Positions 8,159 through 17,885 are shown, counted from the first letter of the stretch. The stretch: 64,000 nucleotides of DNA from CAYNLK01 sp964398055 (GCA_964398055.1 CAYNLK010000017.1:1-64000), one strand, 5' to 3'. Numbers and translations are program-made. Notes: generated from the sequence alone by a model not told the origin.

Positions 8159-8563
8159 ATGACAAAATTCATTTGCCGAGCCGGCCTGTTGGGGTTGATC
8201 GTCATGCCCCTTCTCTTGACCGCCTGTCAAAGCGGTGGGGCAAGCAAGTTTACCGGCGTCTACCAGGCGGTGCTGCCCTCGGCTCAGACGGCCGGTCGCC
8301 GCTTGACCCTGACCCTCAATGCCGACCATAGCGCCGCCATCACCAACGACTTTATGGATGGGCAGACGCCGGTGGTCGATACCGGCGTTTGGTCTGAGGC
8401 CGGGGAGACAGTAACCGTGCGGCTCACCGAGAGGAATGGCGAACCACGGGCAGAAAGCGTGGAGATTACCTTCCAACTATTCCAAGACCGCCTCTTTGTC
8501 ACCACTTTTGAACCCCAGGCTTATCTGCCCTCGGTTGGGCTACAACTCAAGAAAATCAGATAG
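8159..8563 (+). CDS. NlpE-like lipoprotein
   Basis: A 134-residue secreted lipoprotein. The signal peptide ends in the lipobox LLTAC with Cys22. The mature part, FTGVYQAVLPSAQTAGRRLT and then LTLNADHSA, resembles the small beta-barrel domain of NlpE-like proteins (G-Y-x-x-x-LP followed by alternating strands). The CxxC of E. coli NlpE is absent. ATG 8159 starts right after the pyk stop, whereas the longer ORF overlaps pyk. The role is unknown. An envelope stress or copper link is only suggested by distant resemblance. Confidence 0.75.
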   Translation: MTKFICRAGLLGLIVMPLLLTACQSGGASKFTGVYQAVLPSAQTAGRRLTLTLNADHSAAITNDFMDGQTPVVDTGVWSEAGETVTVRLTERNGEPRAESVEITFQLFQDRLFVTTFEPQAYLPSVGLQLKKIR

Positions 8564-8584
8564 AATCGGCAAAAAGAGTAAAGG

Positions 8585-10048
8585 ATGGATTTGAATCTAT
8601 TGCTCTACCTGCCAGCGGTCATCATTGGGCTGTACGTGCTCGGGGCCGCGGTTTTCATTATTCTGGACAACCGCAGTCCCCAATCGACCTTCGCCTGGCT
8701 TCTTCTGTTTATCTTGCTGCCCGTGGTTGGGGTGATCATTTATCTCTTTTTTGGCCGGGATTGGAAAGCCTTTAGCCAAGAAAGAAAATTGACCAAACAG
8801 CTCATCGCCGGCGAGCTAACTCACCTGCTCCAACCCCTGCAGGCGCGTGAGCAGGTGTACATTGAAAGATTAGCCAGGGAGAAACCGGCCTCGTACAAAC
8901 AAAAGTTATTAAACCTGGTCGCCCGGAACTCCCACTCGATCCTCACCGGCTATAACGAACTGGAACTGCTGCAAGACGCCCGCGAAAAATATCCCCGTCT
9001 ATTGGCCGATCTGAGCCAGGCCCGCCATTCCATCCACATGGAATATTACATCTGGACCGAGGACGATTTCACCCGCCAGGTCAAAAACGTTTTGATCGAC
9101 CGGGCCAGAGCCGGGGTTGAAGTGCGCTGCCTGTACGACGCTTCCGGCGGCAAATTGAGCGCCGGCTACCTGCAAGAACTGCAAGCAGCCGGCGTTCAGA
9201 TTCTGCCCTACCTGGAGTATCGTAAGCTGACCAAACTGCACACCATCAACTACCGCAGCCATCGCAAGATCGTCATCATCGACGGTAAAATTGGCTATGT
9301 TGGCGGCCTGAACCTGGATCAGGAGCAACTGGATGGCGGCAAATATTTTGACTCCTGGCGGGATACCCACTTGCGCATCCGGGGCGAAGCCGCCCTGGCC
9401 CTGCAAGCCATCTTCCTGGTGAGCTGGTACAATACCACCTTCCAAAAGCTATCCGATCCCGCCTACTTCCCGCCGGTGAGTGAGCAAATCAACACTTTCT
9501 TGCCGGTCCAGATCACTACTGCCGGGCCAGACTCGCAGTGGGGGGCTATCCGGCAGTTATATTTCTATATGATTATGGCGGCCCAGAAAAAGGTTTACAT
9601 TCAGTCGCCCTTCTTCATTCCCGATGAGAGCATCTCGGAAGCGATTAAGGCGGTTGCCCTGGCCGGGGTAGAGGTGAAGCTGATGTGCGCCCCGCGCGGC
9701 ACCACCTATTCTATTCCTTATTGGGCCGCCAACACTTATTTTGCCGATCTGGCCCGGGCCGGAGTCAAGATTTACCTGTATCAAAAAGGATATTTCCATC
9801 CCAAAACCCTCAATATCGACGGCGCGGTTTGCACCATCGGCACCGCCAACATGGATATTCGTAGCTTCAGCCTGAATTACGAGGTCAACGCTGTTATTTA
9901 CGATGAAACCACAGCCAGCGAGCTTGAAGAGGACTTCTTGAACGATCTTCAATTTTGCCGCGAGTGGACCCTGGCCGATTACAAAAGTAGAGCTGTTTGG
10001 CTCCGCCTGCGAGATTCTTTGGCTCGCCTGGCTTCACCACTCCTGTAG
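8585..10048 (+). CDS. cls: Cardiolipin synthase
   Basis: A 487-residue membrane phospholipase-D-type enzyme that condenses two phosphatidylglycerol molecules into cardiolipin and glycerol. Two N-terminal membrane helices (about residues 5-27 and 37-56) precede two PLD/HKD catalytic motifs: SHRKIVIIDG with His near 225, and FHPKTLNIDG with His near 405. Each is followed by the typical GG or GTANMD sequence. Length and topology match bacterial Cls. It follows the lipoprotein by 21 bp on the same strand, so pyk, lipoprotein and cls may form one transcript. Confidence 0.95.
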   Translation: MDLNLLLYLPAVIIGLYVLGAAVFIILDNRSPQSTFAWLLLFILLPVVGVIIYLFFGRDWKAFSQERKLTKQLIAGELTHLLQPLQAREQVYIERLAREKPASYKQKLLNLVARNSHSILTGYNELELLQDAREKYPRLLADLSQARHSIHMEYYIWTEDDFTRQVKNVLIDRARAGVEVRCLYDASGGKLSAGYLQELQAAGVQILPYLEYRKLTKLHTINYRSHRKIVIIDGKIGYVGGLNLDQEQLDGGKYFDSWRDTHLRIRGEAALALQAIFLVSWYNTTFQKLSDPAYFPPVSEQINTFLPVQITTAGPDSQWGAIRQLYFYMIMAAQKKVYIQSPFFIPDESISEAIKAVALAGVEVKLMCAPRGTTYSIPYWAANTYFADLARAGVKIYLYQKGYFHPKTLNIDGAVCTIGTANMDIRSFSLNYEVNAVIYDETTASELEEDFLNDLQFCREWTLADYKSRAVWLRLRDSLARLASPLL

Positions 10049-10167
10049 AACCGGGGTTTTCAGCCGGTTCGCCGGCAGGTTAAGTTTGAGAAAAAAAGCC
10101 AGGAATAGCCCGGCTTATGCCCGCAACTGGTCAAAACTGGTAGGACGATGAGGGCGATCTTCCAGCC

Positions 10168-10389
10168 TCAGCCCCCCCTTATCGGCGCGGTGAAAAGGAG
10201 ATAAGCGATAAATATCCCCGCGGCAAAGGCGGCCAGAACCAGCAGCCAAAGCTGCAAATCATGGCGTTTTTCTATCCAGGAGAGCTGCGGGGCTTGATTG
10301 CCAGGTCGTCTCAAATGCCAAAACAACAACCCGGCTAAAATCAGGATAATTGTGACCACCAGGACAAGTGGAGAGAATAGAGCAAACAT
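10168..10389 (-). CDS. Small two-helix membrane protein
   Basis: A 73-residue protein with two strong membrane segments, about residues 5-24 and 46-67, separated by a basic loop (HLRRPGNQ, then EKRHD). GAGGA lies seven bases before ATG 10389, supporting translation. It begins 44 bp after the histidine kinase stop on the same strand, so it could be the last gene of that operon. The family is not recognised. It could assist the neighbouring ABC permease or kinase, but nothing in the sequence proves it. Confidence 0.55.
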   Translation of the reverse strand: MFALFSPLVLVVTIILILAGLLFWHLRRPGNQAPQLSWIEKRHDLQLWLLVLAAFAAGIFIAYLLFTAPIRGG

Positions 10390-10433
10390 ACGCCGTCCTC
10401 ACCAGGTTAATTGTTGAAGCGAGGGTCAATATA

Positions 10434-11915
10434 TCATCGTTTAGGAGTGGCCGGCAAAGCATCCTCTGGCTGTGGCCGACTCTCGGCCAGATTGAGCCGG
10501 GTGGGTGATGGGTGGGGTAACCAGATGGTAAATTGACTACCCTGGCCAGGCTCGCTGACTACCTCTAATTTACCGCCATGCGCCGTAATGAGGTCCTGGG
10601 CAATGGTTAAACCCAGGCCCAAACCCTGGGGAAAGCGACGCCCTGGCTGGGCCCGGTAGAACGGCTCAAAGATACGCTCCTTTTCGGCCGGAGGGATGCC
10701 CAGGCCGGTATCACTGACTCTTAGCCACACCTGACCCTGTTCTGTTCCGGCCGCCACCGTGATCGCGCCGCCCGGTTCGGTATATTTGATGGCGTTGCTT
10801 AATAGATTGCCCACCACCTGCGCCAGCCGGTCAGGGTCAATTTCTAGAATGGGTAAGGTGTCGGGGATAATTTCTTGCCAATGCAGCCCTTTGAGCTGGG
10901 CGGCCTCACGCCAGGTAATGATGGTGCATAACAGCCATTCAGACAGAACGGTGGGTTGAAAGTTTAGTTCCAGCGCGCCCAAAACCTGATCGTGCAGTTC
11001 GGTCAAATTGGCCAGCAACGGCTGCAGCCGGTCGGTTTCGGCAGCCATCCCCTCTAGAAGCCGCCGTCGCAGACTCTCATCTTCGTCAGCGCCATTGATG
11101 AGCGCTTCAATGGCTGCCTGCAACGCCCCAATGGGCCGGCTGATCTCGTGGACCACGTTAGCCAGCATCCGCCGCCGGGCCTCTTCCATCAACCGGAGCC
11201 GTTCGATCAGACTATTGAAGGCGCGCAGCAGCAACCTGATTTCCTCGGGGCCTCGTTCGGGCAGGGTAATCCATTGCCGCCGATTGGCCACGCCATAGAT
11301 GGCTTCGGTTACGGTTCGCAGCGACCGTTCCAGATCAAAGGCCAAAACCAGGCCCGTAGCCACACCTAAGAGCAGCTCACCCGCCAAAACCCCGGCAATA
11401 ATATAGCGCAGCCGCACAAACTGTTCGTTAACATCTGACAATTGCCGGGTCAGGCGCACAATTCCAACCATTTGTTGGTTAGCGTCAATAACCGGCACCA
11501 GAATCTCAGCTTGGCGGATGGGCAAGTTCTGATTAAAAACTATCTGCACCCGCCGATCACCGCCCAGAATGTTGGCCAGGTTGGGTAAATCCACCGGCTG
11601 CCCCACCTGCTGGGGGTGATCAACCTGGCTGGAAGTAATAAATTTGCCGGCCGCATCCAACAACATCACCTGGGACTGCTGATGGAGGCCAATCGTCATC
11701 ACAAAGAGATGGGCCGCTGCCGGATCTTGCCAGATGCCGGGTTGTTGGGCCGCAATCTGGGCCGTCACCACCCCCTGGCGGGTCAGCTCCCTGGAAAGAT
11801 TGTTGATTAACACCTGGGTTTCCAGAGTGTAAAGCAGCACGATCCCCACCAGTGGAACAATGACCAGAATTGGCAACGTATGACTTAGAATCAACCGACT
11901 CCGCAACGTGCGCAT
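10434..11915 (-). CDS. Sensor histidine kinase
   Basis: A 493-residue membrane kinase. Two transmembrane helices (about residues 13-32 and 171-193) bracket an extracytoplasmic sensor of roughly 140 residues. Then follow HAMP, the dimerisation/phosphoacceptor domain with VVHEISRP (His256), and the ATP-binding domain: NLLSNAIKYTEPGG, VSDTGLGIPP, IFEPFYRAQPG and GLGLGLTIAQDL. It starts two bases after the response regulator stop and so forms a two-component pair with it. Sitting at the end of a NEW3/ABC operon suggests that it senses an envelope condition linked to that transporter. The signal is unknown. Confidence 0.95.
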   Translation of the reverse strand: MRTLRSRLILSHTLPILVIVPLVGIVLLYTLETQVLINNLSRELTRQGVVTAQIAAQQPGIWQDPAAAHLFVMTIGLHQQSQVMLLDAAGKFITSSQVDHPQQVGQPVDLPNLANILGGDRRVQIVFNQNLPIRQAEILVPVIDANQQMVGIVRLTRQLSDVNEQFVRLRYIIAGVLAGELLLGVATGLVLAFDLERSLRTVTEAIYGVANRRQWITLPERGPEEIRLLLRAFNSLIERLRLMEEARRRMLANVVHEISRPIGALQAAIEALINGADEDESLRRRLLEGMAAETDRLQPLLANLTELHDQVLGALELNFQPTVLSEWLLCTIITWREAAQLKGLHWQEIIPDTLPILEIDPDRLAQVVGNLLSNAIKYTEPGGAITVAAGTEQGQVWLRVSDTGLGIPPAEKERIFEPFYRAQPGRRFPQGLGLGLTIAQDLITAHGGKLEVVSEPGQGSQFTIWLPHPSPTRLNLAESRPQPEDALPATPKR

Positions 11916-11917
11916 GG

Positions 11918-12616
11918 TTAAATTTCCTGGGGTTCTAATTTATACCCAACCCCTCGCACTGTTACAATCCGCCGCGGATGAGTTGGGTCTGCTTCGATCC
12001 GCTCCCGTAACCAGCGAATATACACATAAACCGCCTGGGATTCGCCGGCATATTCCGCGCCCCAAACCCGGTTTAGCAATTCATCGATAGAAACGACATG
12101 GCCGGCTTCCAGAGCCAGGGTATGCAGAATGGCAAACTCCCGCGGCGGCAGATCGACCGGTTGGCCGGCCACCGTCACCGTATGGGCCGCCGGATCGATC
12201 ACTAAATCGCCCACCTGCAAGGGTTTTGGCTCCGGCGCCGCCGGCCCATTTCGCTCCGCCCGGCGTAGCACCGCTTTGATGTGAGCCAGCAGCACCTCAA
12301 ACTTAAACGGTTTGGTGATGTAATCATCAGCGCCTAGCTCCAGGCCCAAGATCTGTTCGAATTCGCTGCGCCGGGCGGTCACAAAGATAACCGGGGTGTC
12401 GGCCTGCTTTTGAAAGCGGCGCAGCGCCTCCACGCCGTCCATACCGGGCAAGCCGATATCCAACAAGATCAAATCCGGCCGGTCGCGGCGAGCCAGCTCC
12501 AGGGCATCTTCAGCAGCGGCGGCCGTGGTCACTTTGAAGCCATTTTTTTCTAGATTGAAGGCCACCCCCCGCCGCATCAGTTCGTCGTCATCAACCAACA
12601 AAATATATTTACTCAT
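11918..12616 (-). CDS. OmpR/PhoB-type response regulator
   Basis: A 232-residue two-domain regulator. The receiver domain holds the acidic pair in VDDDE, phosphoacceptor Asp53 (LLDIGLPGMDG), Thr80 (FVTA) and Lys102 (ITKPF). A winged-helix DNA-binding domain follows (LPPREFAILHTL, LLNRVWGAEYAGESQAVYVY, then GVGYKLEP). It is the partner of the downstream kinase (2-bp gap) and starts 8 bp after the ABC permease. It likely controls its own operon. Confidence 0.95.
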   Translation of the reverse strand: MSKYILLVDDDELMRRGVAFNLEKNGFKVTTAAAAEDALELARRDRPDLILLDIGLPGMDGVEALRRFQKQADTPVIFVTARRSEFEQILGLELGADDYITKPFKFEVLLAHIKAVLRRAERNGPAAPEPKPLQVGDLVIDPAAHTVTVAGQPVDLPPREFAILHTLALEAGHVVSIDELLNRVWGAEYAGESQAVYVYIRWLRERIEADPTHPRRIVTVRGVGYKLEPQEI

Positions 12617-12624
12617 ATCCCATA

Positions 12625-13641
12625 TTATGCTCGGATTTCACGGCGTTGAAAAATCACATACCCCAGGACAAACAGCAAAATCGTCGCTGCAATCAGGCCG
12701 GTCAGGTTGGGCCAAATCAGCAGTAAACTCTGGCTGAGCGGCAACGGCGCGCCCAAAATCGCCCCTTCCAACTGAATCGGCAAAACCAGACCCAAGGCCC
12801 GGATGACCGGATTGAGCATGGCCAGGGTAGCTTCGGCATAGAGCGTATTCGGCGACAGGCGAGTCAGGGCCAGTTCCAGTTTGGTCTGCGCCAGCGCCGC
12901 CTGGAGATCGCCCGGCTGAATCGGGGCCAACGTTCGGGCCAGCAACCCGGCAATGATACTCCAAAAGACGATGAAAAAGAGCCAGACGGCAATCGAGGCC
13001 AGGGCAGCCGTGGCCGGCTGGCGAAAGATGATCGAGCAGAGCATGGCCAGCGCCAGCCAGAAACCGCCGTAGAAGATGGTCAGAACCAAAAACCAAAGAC
13101 TGCGCCCCACCTCTTCGCCGCTGGGCGGCAGGCCCAACCCCAACAAGCCCAACCCGATAATCAACAGCCAGATGGTCGTCAGGGCCAGGGCCAGGGTAAA
13201 CAACCCGGCCAGAAACTTGCCCAGCAACAGGGCATCCCGGTAAATGGGCTGAGCCAGCACTTTCGATATGGTCCGCTGGTTGAACTCACCGTTGATCGAG
13301 TCAAACCCCAGGGCAATGGCCAGCAGCGGCACCAGGAAACCCAAAAAGCCAACAAAAGCCGGAATCGGGTCATGGCCGGTGGTGAATAGTTTGAGGAAGA
13401 CAAAGCGATCCTGGCCCACCGCGTTTTGCAGACTTTGGCTGGCCGCGTAAACGGTCCCAACCGCGGTCAACACAATCAACAACTCCAAAATGAACATCCG
13501 CACGCTGGTCAGAGCATCGGCCATTTCTTTAGCCACTACCGCCCACAGGCCGGTCCAGGGTGAACCCTCGCGAATTCGGGCCTCTTTGGCCGGACTGATT
13601 TGAGTTGGTTTGGCCTGAGCCTGTTCAAGCTGCACCGACAT
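12625..13641 (-). CDS. ABC-2 type transporter permease
   Basis: A 338-residue permease with about six membrane helices. A cytoplasmic N-terminus is followed by one helix (MFILELLIVLTAVGTVYAA), an external loop, and a cluster of five more. GFDSINGEFNQRTISKVLAQ is characteristic of NosY/ABC-2 family permeases. ATG 13641 is set by a strong AGGAGGTG five bases upstream, which overlaps the end of the ATPase gene by 17 bp; the longer ORF start lacks such a signal. It pairs with the upstream ATPase. The substrate is unknown. Confidence 0.9.
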   Translation of the reverse strand: MSVQLEQAQAKPTQISPAKEARIREGSPWTGLWAVVAKEMADALTSVRMFILELLIVLTAVGTVYAASQSLQNAVGQDRFVFLKLFTTGHDPIPAFVGFLGFLVPLLAIALGFDSINGEFNQRTISKVLAQPIYRDALLLGKFLAGLFTLALALTTIWLLIIGLGLLGLGLPPSGEEVGRSLWFLVLTIFYGGFWLALAMLCSIIFRQPATAALASIAVWLFFIVFWSIIAGLLARTLAPIQPGDLQAALAQTKLELALTRLSPNTLYAEATLAMLNPVIRALGLVLPIQLEGAILGAPLPLSQSLLLIWPNLTGLIAATILLFVLGYVIFQRREIRA

Positions 13642-14578
13642 CTTCCACCTCCTGTTTGAAGTAACGGCTATAAATTTCGTCAAGACCGGGTATCTCTACA
13701 TTTAACGACCTCAACTCGCCGCCGGCCTCGATCACGGCTCGCGCCGCTTGCGGACGGAGGTCATTTTTGGCCTCTAATTCATATCGATCTGGCCCGGCCT
13801 GGTTCACATTGACCACCCCTGGCAAACGGCGGAAAGTCTCGGTTAGGCCCAGCTGGCCATTGGTCGCCTCCACCTGAATCCGGTAGGCCCCGCCCAATAC
13901 CTGCTGGGCCAACTCCGGTACGGCGCCCTCCAGCACCATTTGCCCCCGGTGGAACAGCCCGACCCGGTCACAAACGGCCTGCACCTGGTAGAGCAGGTGG
14001 GAGGAGAGCAAAATGGTGATGCCTTCCGCCTTCAGGGTACGAATCAACTCCAAGAATTCACGGGCCGCCTCGGGGTCAAGCCCCAGGGTTGGCTCGTCGG
14101 TGATGATCATGTGGGGTTGCTTGAGCAGCACCTCGGCGACGCCCAGGCGCTGGCGCATGCCCCGCGAGAAGGCGTTCACCCGCTTGTTGGCGACATCAGC
14201 CAGCCCAACCTGGGCCAACACCCGCTCGATCCGCCGGTTGGCTTCCTCCCGGCGCAAACCGTTCAACTTGGCGATATAGCTCAGGTTTTCCCGGGCCGTC
14301 AGCCCATCATAGAAGCCCACCTGGTCCGGCAGGTAGCCGACCTGAGCCTTGACCTTGAGCGGTTGGCGGGCGGGGTCAAGCCCCAACACCCGCACCGTAC
14401 CGGCGGTCGGTTCGGTAAGCCCCAGAAACATCAGAATCGAGGTTGTTTTCCCGGCGCCGTTGGGTCCAAGCAAGCCAAAGACCTCGCCCCGGCGAATCGT
14501 CAAGTTCAGGTTGTCAACCGCCACAAATTTGCCGTAATGTTTGGTCAAACCGCGCGCTTCCAGGACGACTTCGCTCAT
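13625..14578 (-). CDS. ABC transporter ATP-binding protein
   Basis: A 317-residue CcmA/NosF-type ATPase. Walker A is GPNGAGKTTS (Lys44), the signature is FSRGMRQRLG, and Walker B is MIITDEPTLGLDP, with the switch His in LSSHLLYQ. A C-terminal extension of about 80 residues after the ATPase core ends at the permease interface. It energises the adjacent ABC-2 permease, whose gene overlaps its 3' end. Confidence 0.95.
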   Translation of the reverse strand: MSEVVLEARGLTKHYGKFVAVDNLNLTIRRGEVFGLLGPNGAGKTTSILMFLGLTEPTAGTVRVLGLDPARQPLKVKAQVGYLPDQVGFYDGLTARENLSYIAKLNGLRREEANRRIERVLAQVGLADVANKRVNAFSRGMRQRLGVAEVLLKQPHMIITDEPTLGLDPEAAREFLELIRTLKAEGITILLSSHLLYQVQAVCDRVGLFHRGQMVLEGAVPELAQQVLGGAYRIQVEATNGQLGLTETFRRLPGVVNVNQAGPDRYELEAKNDLRPQAARAVIEAGGELRSLNVEIPGLDEIYSRYFKQEVEDVGAA

Positions 14579-14669
14579 AGTTCACCTCACTGCATTTTCA
14601 TCCCTGAGTGCGGCTTAACCGGCATCGCCATTGATGACGCCGCCGCACTCTTAGCTCAATCATCACCAA

Positions 14670-15857
14670 TTACCGGCGACCAAAACGCATGACCGCCAGC
14701 CCAACCACCACGACCGCCACCGCAATCAGGCCGATCCCCACCATCCCCCACATCGTCGAGGTCAACACAGTAATGCGGAAATCAGCCGGTTTGGCCGGAC
14801 CATCTTCCGGTTTGGCCCGGACAGTGACCACATAATCCCCGGCAATGGCCTGATCCGCCGGGCGGATGTTGGCGGTTACTTCAACTTGCTGCCCGGCCGG
14901 TACTTCGAGCAACTGCTTTGGCTCGAATTCAACTTTCCAGCCGGCCGGTTGGCTGGCGCTCAACTCAACATTGTGGGCCGCGGCGCTACCGGTATTTTGA
15001 ATCATCAATTTGAGCGGGGTTACCTGCCCCACATAAGCCTGGCCGGAGAGCCGCCCATCCGGCGCGGTCACCGTCAAATTCTGCTGCCCGGTCAGTTCGG
15101 CGGTCAGGTCGATGGCGGCCTGAACTTCACCCCCCTGGGCCTGCACTTTGATCGGATACGCTCCGGCGGGCATGTCTGGAAAAGCTTTGACTTCGACGCT
15201 AAGCCGTTTGGTCTCATTGGCGGCGAGCGGGATACTGGTCACATCCTGCCCGGTCAGCTTGAAATTGACCAGAAATCCTGGCGGCGCCTCAGCCACCAGG
15301 TTGACCGACAAATCGCTGTCGCCTTCGTTTTTGAGCGAAACATTGTAGCGGAAGGTGCTGTCCGGCGCGCCTCTCAGGGTAGGCAGTTCCGCGCTGAGAT
15401 CGAGGCTAGGGGGAAGTTTTTCGGTCATGGTCAACTCGATGGGTAGTTTGGACTCCTGGCCGTTTTGACCACGGGCAATGACCGTGAAATTATAAGTGCC
15501 GGCAGCCACATCTTTGGGCGGATCGAGGCGCAGGTCTACTTTGGTGTCGTTCTCCGGCTCAACATAAGCGGCCTCCACTACCCGGCCCCCGCCCTTGAAT
15601 AAAGCGTTCCAACCGGTAGGCAAATCCTGCAAATCGAGTTTGACCGTTTGCGGGCTTGAACCGGTCCGCAGAATCAGACTAAGGGTGATGTTTTCCCCGA
15701 TGGCGGCTTCCTGAGCCGGATACTGGGTAAAGAGGGTCACCCCCTGGGTTACTGCCGCCAACTGGGGGGGATCGTCGGCGGGGCCTTGGGCCAGGGCTGG
15801 CGAAGCAACCAACCCGACCAACATTAGGAAAAAGGGAATGATTAAAATTCGTCGCAT
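14670..15857 (-). CDS. Secreted, membrane-anchored NEW3-domain protein
   Basis: A 395-residue exported protein. It has a signal peptide (residues 1-24, cut after SPALA), about three NEW3-like (NPCBM-associated) Ig-fold repeats, and a C-terminal membrane anchor (about 370-389) followed by RFGRR. Phrases such as LDLQDLPTGWNALF, AEAPPGFLVNFKLTG and SASQPAGWKVEFEP mark the repeats. It is the first gene of the ABC/two-component operon and is preceded by AAGGAGGA. The domain is common beside ABC-2 transporters and probably presents an external scaffold. The ligand is unknown. Confidence 0.85.
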   Translation of the reverse strand: MRRILIIPFFLMLVGLVASPALAQGPADDPPQLAAVTQGVTLFTQYPAQEAAIGENITLSLILRTGSSPQTVKLDLQDLPTGWNALFKGGGRVVEAAYVEPENDTKVDLRLDPPKDVAAGTYNFTVIARGQNGQESKLPIELTMTEKLPPSLDLSAELPTLRGAPDSTFRYNVSLKNEGDSDLSVNLVAEAPPGFLVNFKLTGQDVTSIPLAANETKRLSVEVKAFPDMPAGAYPIKVQAQGGEVQAAIDLTAELTGQQNLTVTAPDGRLSGQAYVGQVTPLKLMIQNTGSAAAHNVELSASQPAGWKVEFEPKQLLEVPAGQQVEVTANIRPADQAIAGDYVVTVRAKPEDGPAKPADFRITVLTSTMWGMVGIGLIAVAVVVVGLAVMRFGRR

Positions 15858-16169
15858 AGTTTAGGTCCTCCTTCGGTTATTATTAGCTAAAATGGTCTAC
15901 TTGTTGCCACCAAATTTGGCTGCCTGTAGCATATCATGCCCTCACAAGACCGTCTTTAAGCTGGACTTAAATCATTCTTAAAGAAATCTTAAACTAATGA
16001 CCCGGCTCATTCCAACCGAAAAATAGGGCGGCAGGACAGGCTGCCACCCTGTTTTTCGATTCAATGTTACCACTCAGGCATGTCATTTCGAGCGACAACG
16101 AGAAATCCTAAAGCCGCTGCAATAAAATTTGGCGTTTGGCCGGCCTAAAGCCCGGCTCACGAGGTCAGT
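15858..16169. other. Intergenic region with one arm of a GTCATT repeat
   Basis: Between the NEW3 gene and htrA. The 15.86-15.99 kb part should hold the promoter of the NEW3 operon (minus strand), but no confident boxes are seen. At 16067-16121 lies a single left arm, TACCACTCAGGCATGTCATT followed by TCGAGCGA. It is nearly identical to the arm at 1028-1082, without an inverted partner, so it is a truncated copy. Confidence 0.6.
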
Positions 16170-17885
16170 TCAGCCGATTCCTTGTAGTGTAACCGGAATG
16201 GTCATCTGTTGGCCGTCGCGCAGCACGGTCAGCTTGACCACCTGATCGACTTTGGCCTGCCGGATGTACCGCTGCAAATCCTCCATTTTCGTAACCGGCT
16301 GGTCATCCACGGCGGTAATGATATCCCCGCCAATCGGGACCTCCTGGCCGTTGATCAGGGTGGATTTAAAGCTGCCGTTCAGGTCAGCCTGGTCGGCTGG
16401 ACTCCCAACCTCGATCCGTTGCACCAGGACGCCCTGCTGGTCGGCCGGCAAGCCCATCGCCTGAGCCAGTTCCGGCGTCAGGGTAACCCCCTTGATTCCC
16501 AATCGTGGGCCGTTACCGGCAACCTGCTCCGGCTGCTTGGCTGCTGACTCGACGCTGGGCCGGGCCGCCAGCGTTGCCTTGACCGTTTCTTCCTGACCCC
16601 GGCGCAGGATGTTCAGCGTCACCTGCTGATTGACGTCGGTGGCCTGGGCCAGGTAGGAGACCAGATCGTCAAACTCTTTGACCGGCTGCCCGTCAATGGC
16701 CACGATCACATCGCCGCCAACCCGGACCTCTTGATCATCAATTTTAACCTGGCGGTCGCTGCCCTGCAGGCCGGCTTTATCGGCGGGGCTATCCGGCGTC
16801 ACGTCCACAACCAGGGCGCCTCGCTGGTCGGCTGGCAGATCCATCGCCTGGGCCAGCTCTGGGTTCAGGCTCACCCCGCTTAGCCCTAGCCAGGTGTGTT
16901 GGTAATAACCATCCTTGATCAGGGCCGGCACAACCTTTTGCACAATTGCCGAGGGGATAGCAAAGCCTATCCCGGCCGAGGCTCGCACCGGCGACTCAAT
17001 CGCCGCCGTCACCCCAATCACCTGGCCCTGATCATTCACCAATACCCCACCGGAGTTACCCGGATTGATCGGCGCGTCGGTCTGGATGATATCAGGAATA
17101 GTAAAGCTTGGTCTCGGCGCTGCCAGGATGCTTTCTCCCTGATCTGAGTTGACCGGCAACACTCGACCCAGGGCGCTGACAAACCCCACCGTCATCGTAT
17201 TCTCCAGGCCAAAAGGATTGCCAATGGCCACCGCTAATTGGCCGACCTTAAGCTGATTGGAATCCCCTATAGCCACCAGCTGCAATTGTTGCAACTGAGT
17301 TGCCGGCAAGTCGACTTTGATCACGGCCAGGTCGCTATCCGGATCAGCGCCCACAACAGTGGCCGTAGCCGTCGTCCCATCGGCAAAAGAAACGGTGATT
17401 TTGTCGGCATCTTCGACCACGTGGTTATTGGTAACGATATGCCCTTCTTTGTCCCAAACAAAACCGGAACCGGCGCCGTAGCGGTAGAAATTCTTTGGCT
17501 CAGGTTGCTGAGGTTGCTCTTGCTGCGGAAACCCGGGCCAGCCGGGCTGGCCAAAGAAGCGAAAGCCAGGGAGGTCCGGCAAAGTCGGGAGTTCTGTTTG
17601 GCTAGTCTTTTGAGCTACCCGAATGCTGACGACCGAGGGATTGACCCGGTCATAAATATCGGCCAGGGCGGTCTCAATCGCGGCCAAAGTTTCATTTTGA
17701 GACAGAGCCGGGCCTGCGGCTGATGGCGATGCCGGCGCAGTCAATACCTGAATAGCCGGGGGTAGATTACTGGCCAATTGGTCAAACAAAATCGATTGAG
17801 CTGGCGCGGCCAGCAAACCACATCCGGTCAGCGCCGGCAGGAGAAAAAGAACGATGGCAAGTTGAAAAGCAAATATTTTTTTCAT
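16170..17885 (-). CDS. HtrA/DegQ-like serine protease with two PDZ domains (lipoprotein)
   Basis: A 571-residue envelope quality-control protease. The signal peptide ends in the lipobox LTGC (Cys22). The trypsin-like domain carries His155 (TNNHVVED), Asp185 (DSDLAVIKV) and Ser278 (NPGNSGG). Two PDZ domains follow, near residues 335-430 and 460-565, each with the peptide-binding start (LGLSGVSLNPELAQAM and LGIKGVTLTPELAQAM). An aromatic/Pro-rich insert (GQPGWPGFPQQEQPQQPEP) precedes the protease core. ATG 17885 has GAGGT five bases upstream. It is probably a single-gene transcript. Confidence 0.95.
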   Translation of the reverse strand: MKKIFAFQLAIVLFLLPALTGCGLLAAPAQSILFDQLASNLPPAIQVLTAPASPSAAGPALSQNETLAAIETALADIYDRVNPSVVSIRVAQKTSQTELPTLPDLPGFRFFGQPGWPGFPQQEQPQQPEPKNFYRYGAGSGFVWDKEGHIVTNNHVVEDADKITVSFADGTTATATVVGADPDSDLAVIKVDLPATQLQQLQLVAIGDSNQLKVGQLAVAIGNPFGLENTMTVGFVSALGRVLPVNSDQGESILAAPRPSFTIPDIIQTDAPINPGNSGGVLVNDQGQVIGVTAAIESPVRASAGIGFAIPSAIVQKVVPALIKDGYYQHTWLGLSGVSLNPELAQAMDLPADQRGALVVDVTPDSPADKAGLQGSDRQVKIDDQEVRVGGDVIVAIDGQPVKEFDDLVSYLAQATDVNQQVTLNILRRGQEETVKATLAARPSVESAAKQPEQVAGNGPRLGIKGVTLTPELAQAMGLPADQQGVLVQRIEVGSPADQADLNGSFKSTLINGQEVPIGGDIITAVDDQPVTKMEDLQRYIRQAKVDQVVKLTVLRDGQQMTIPVTLQGIG

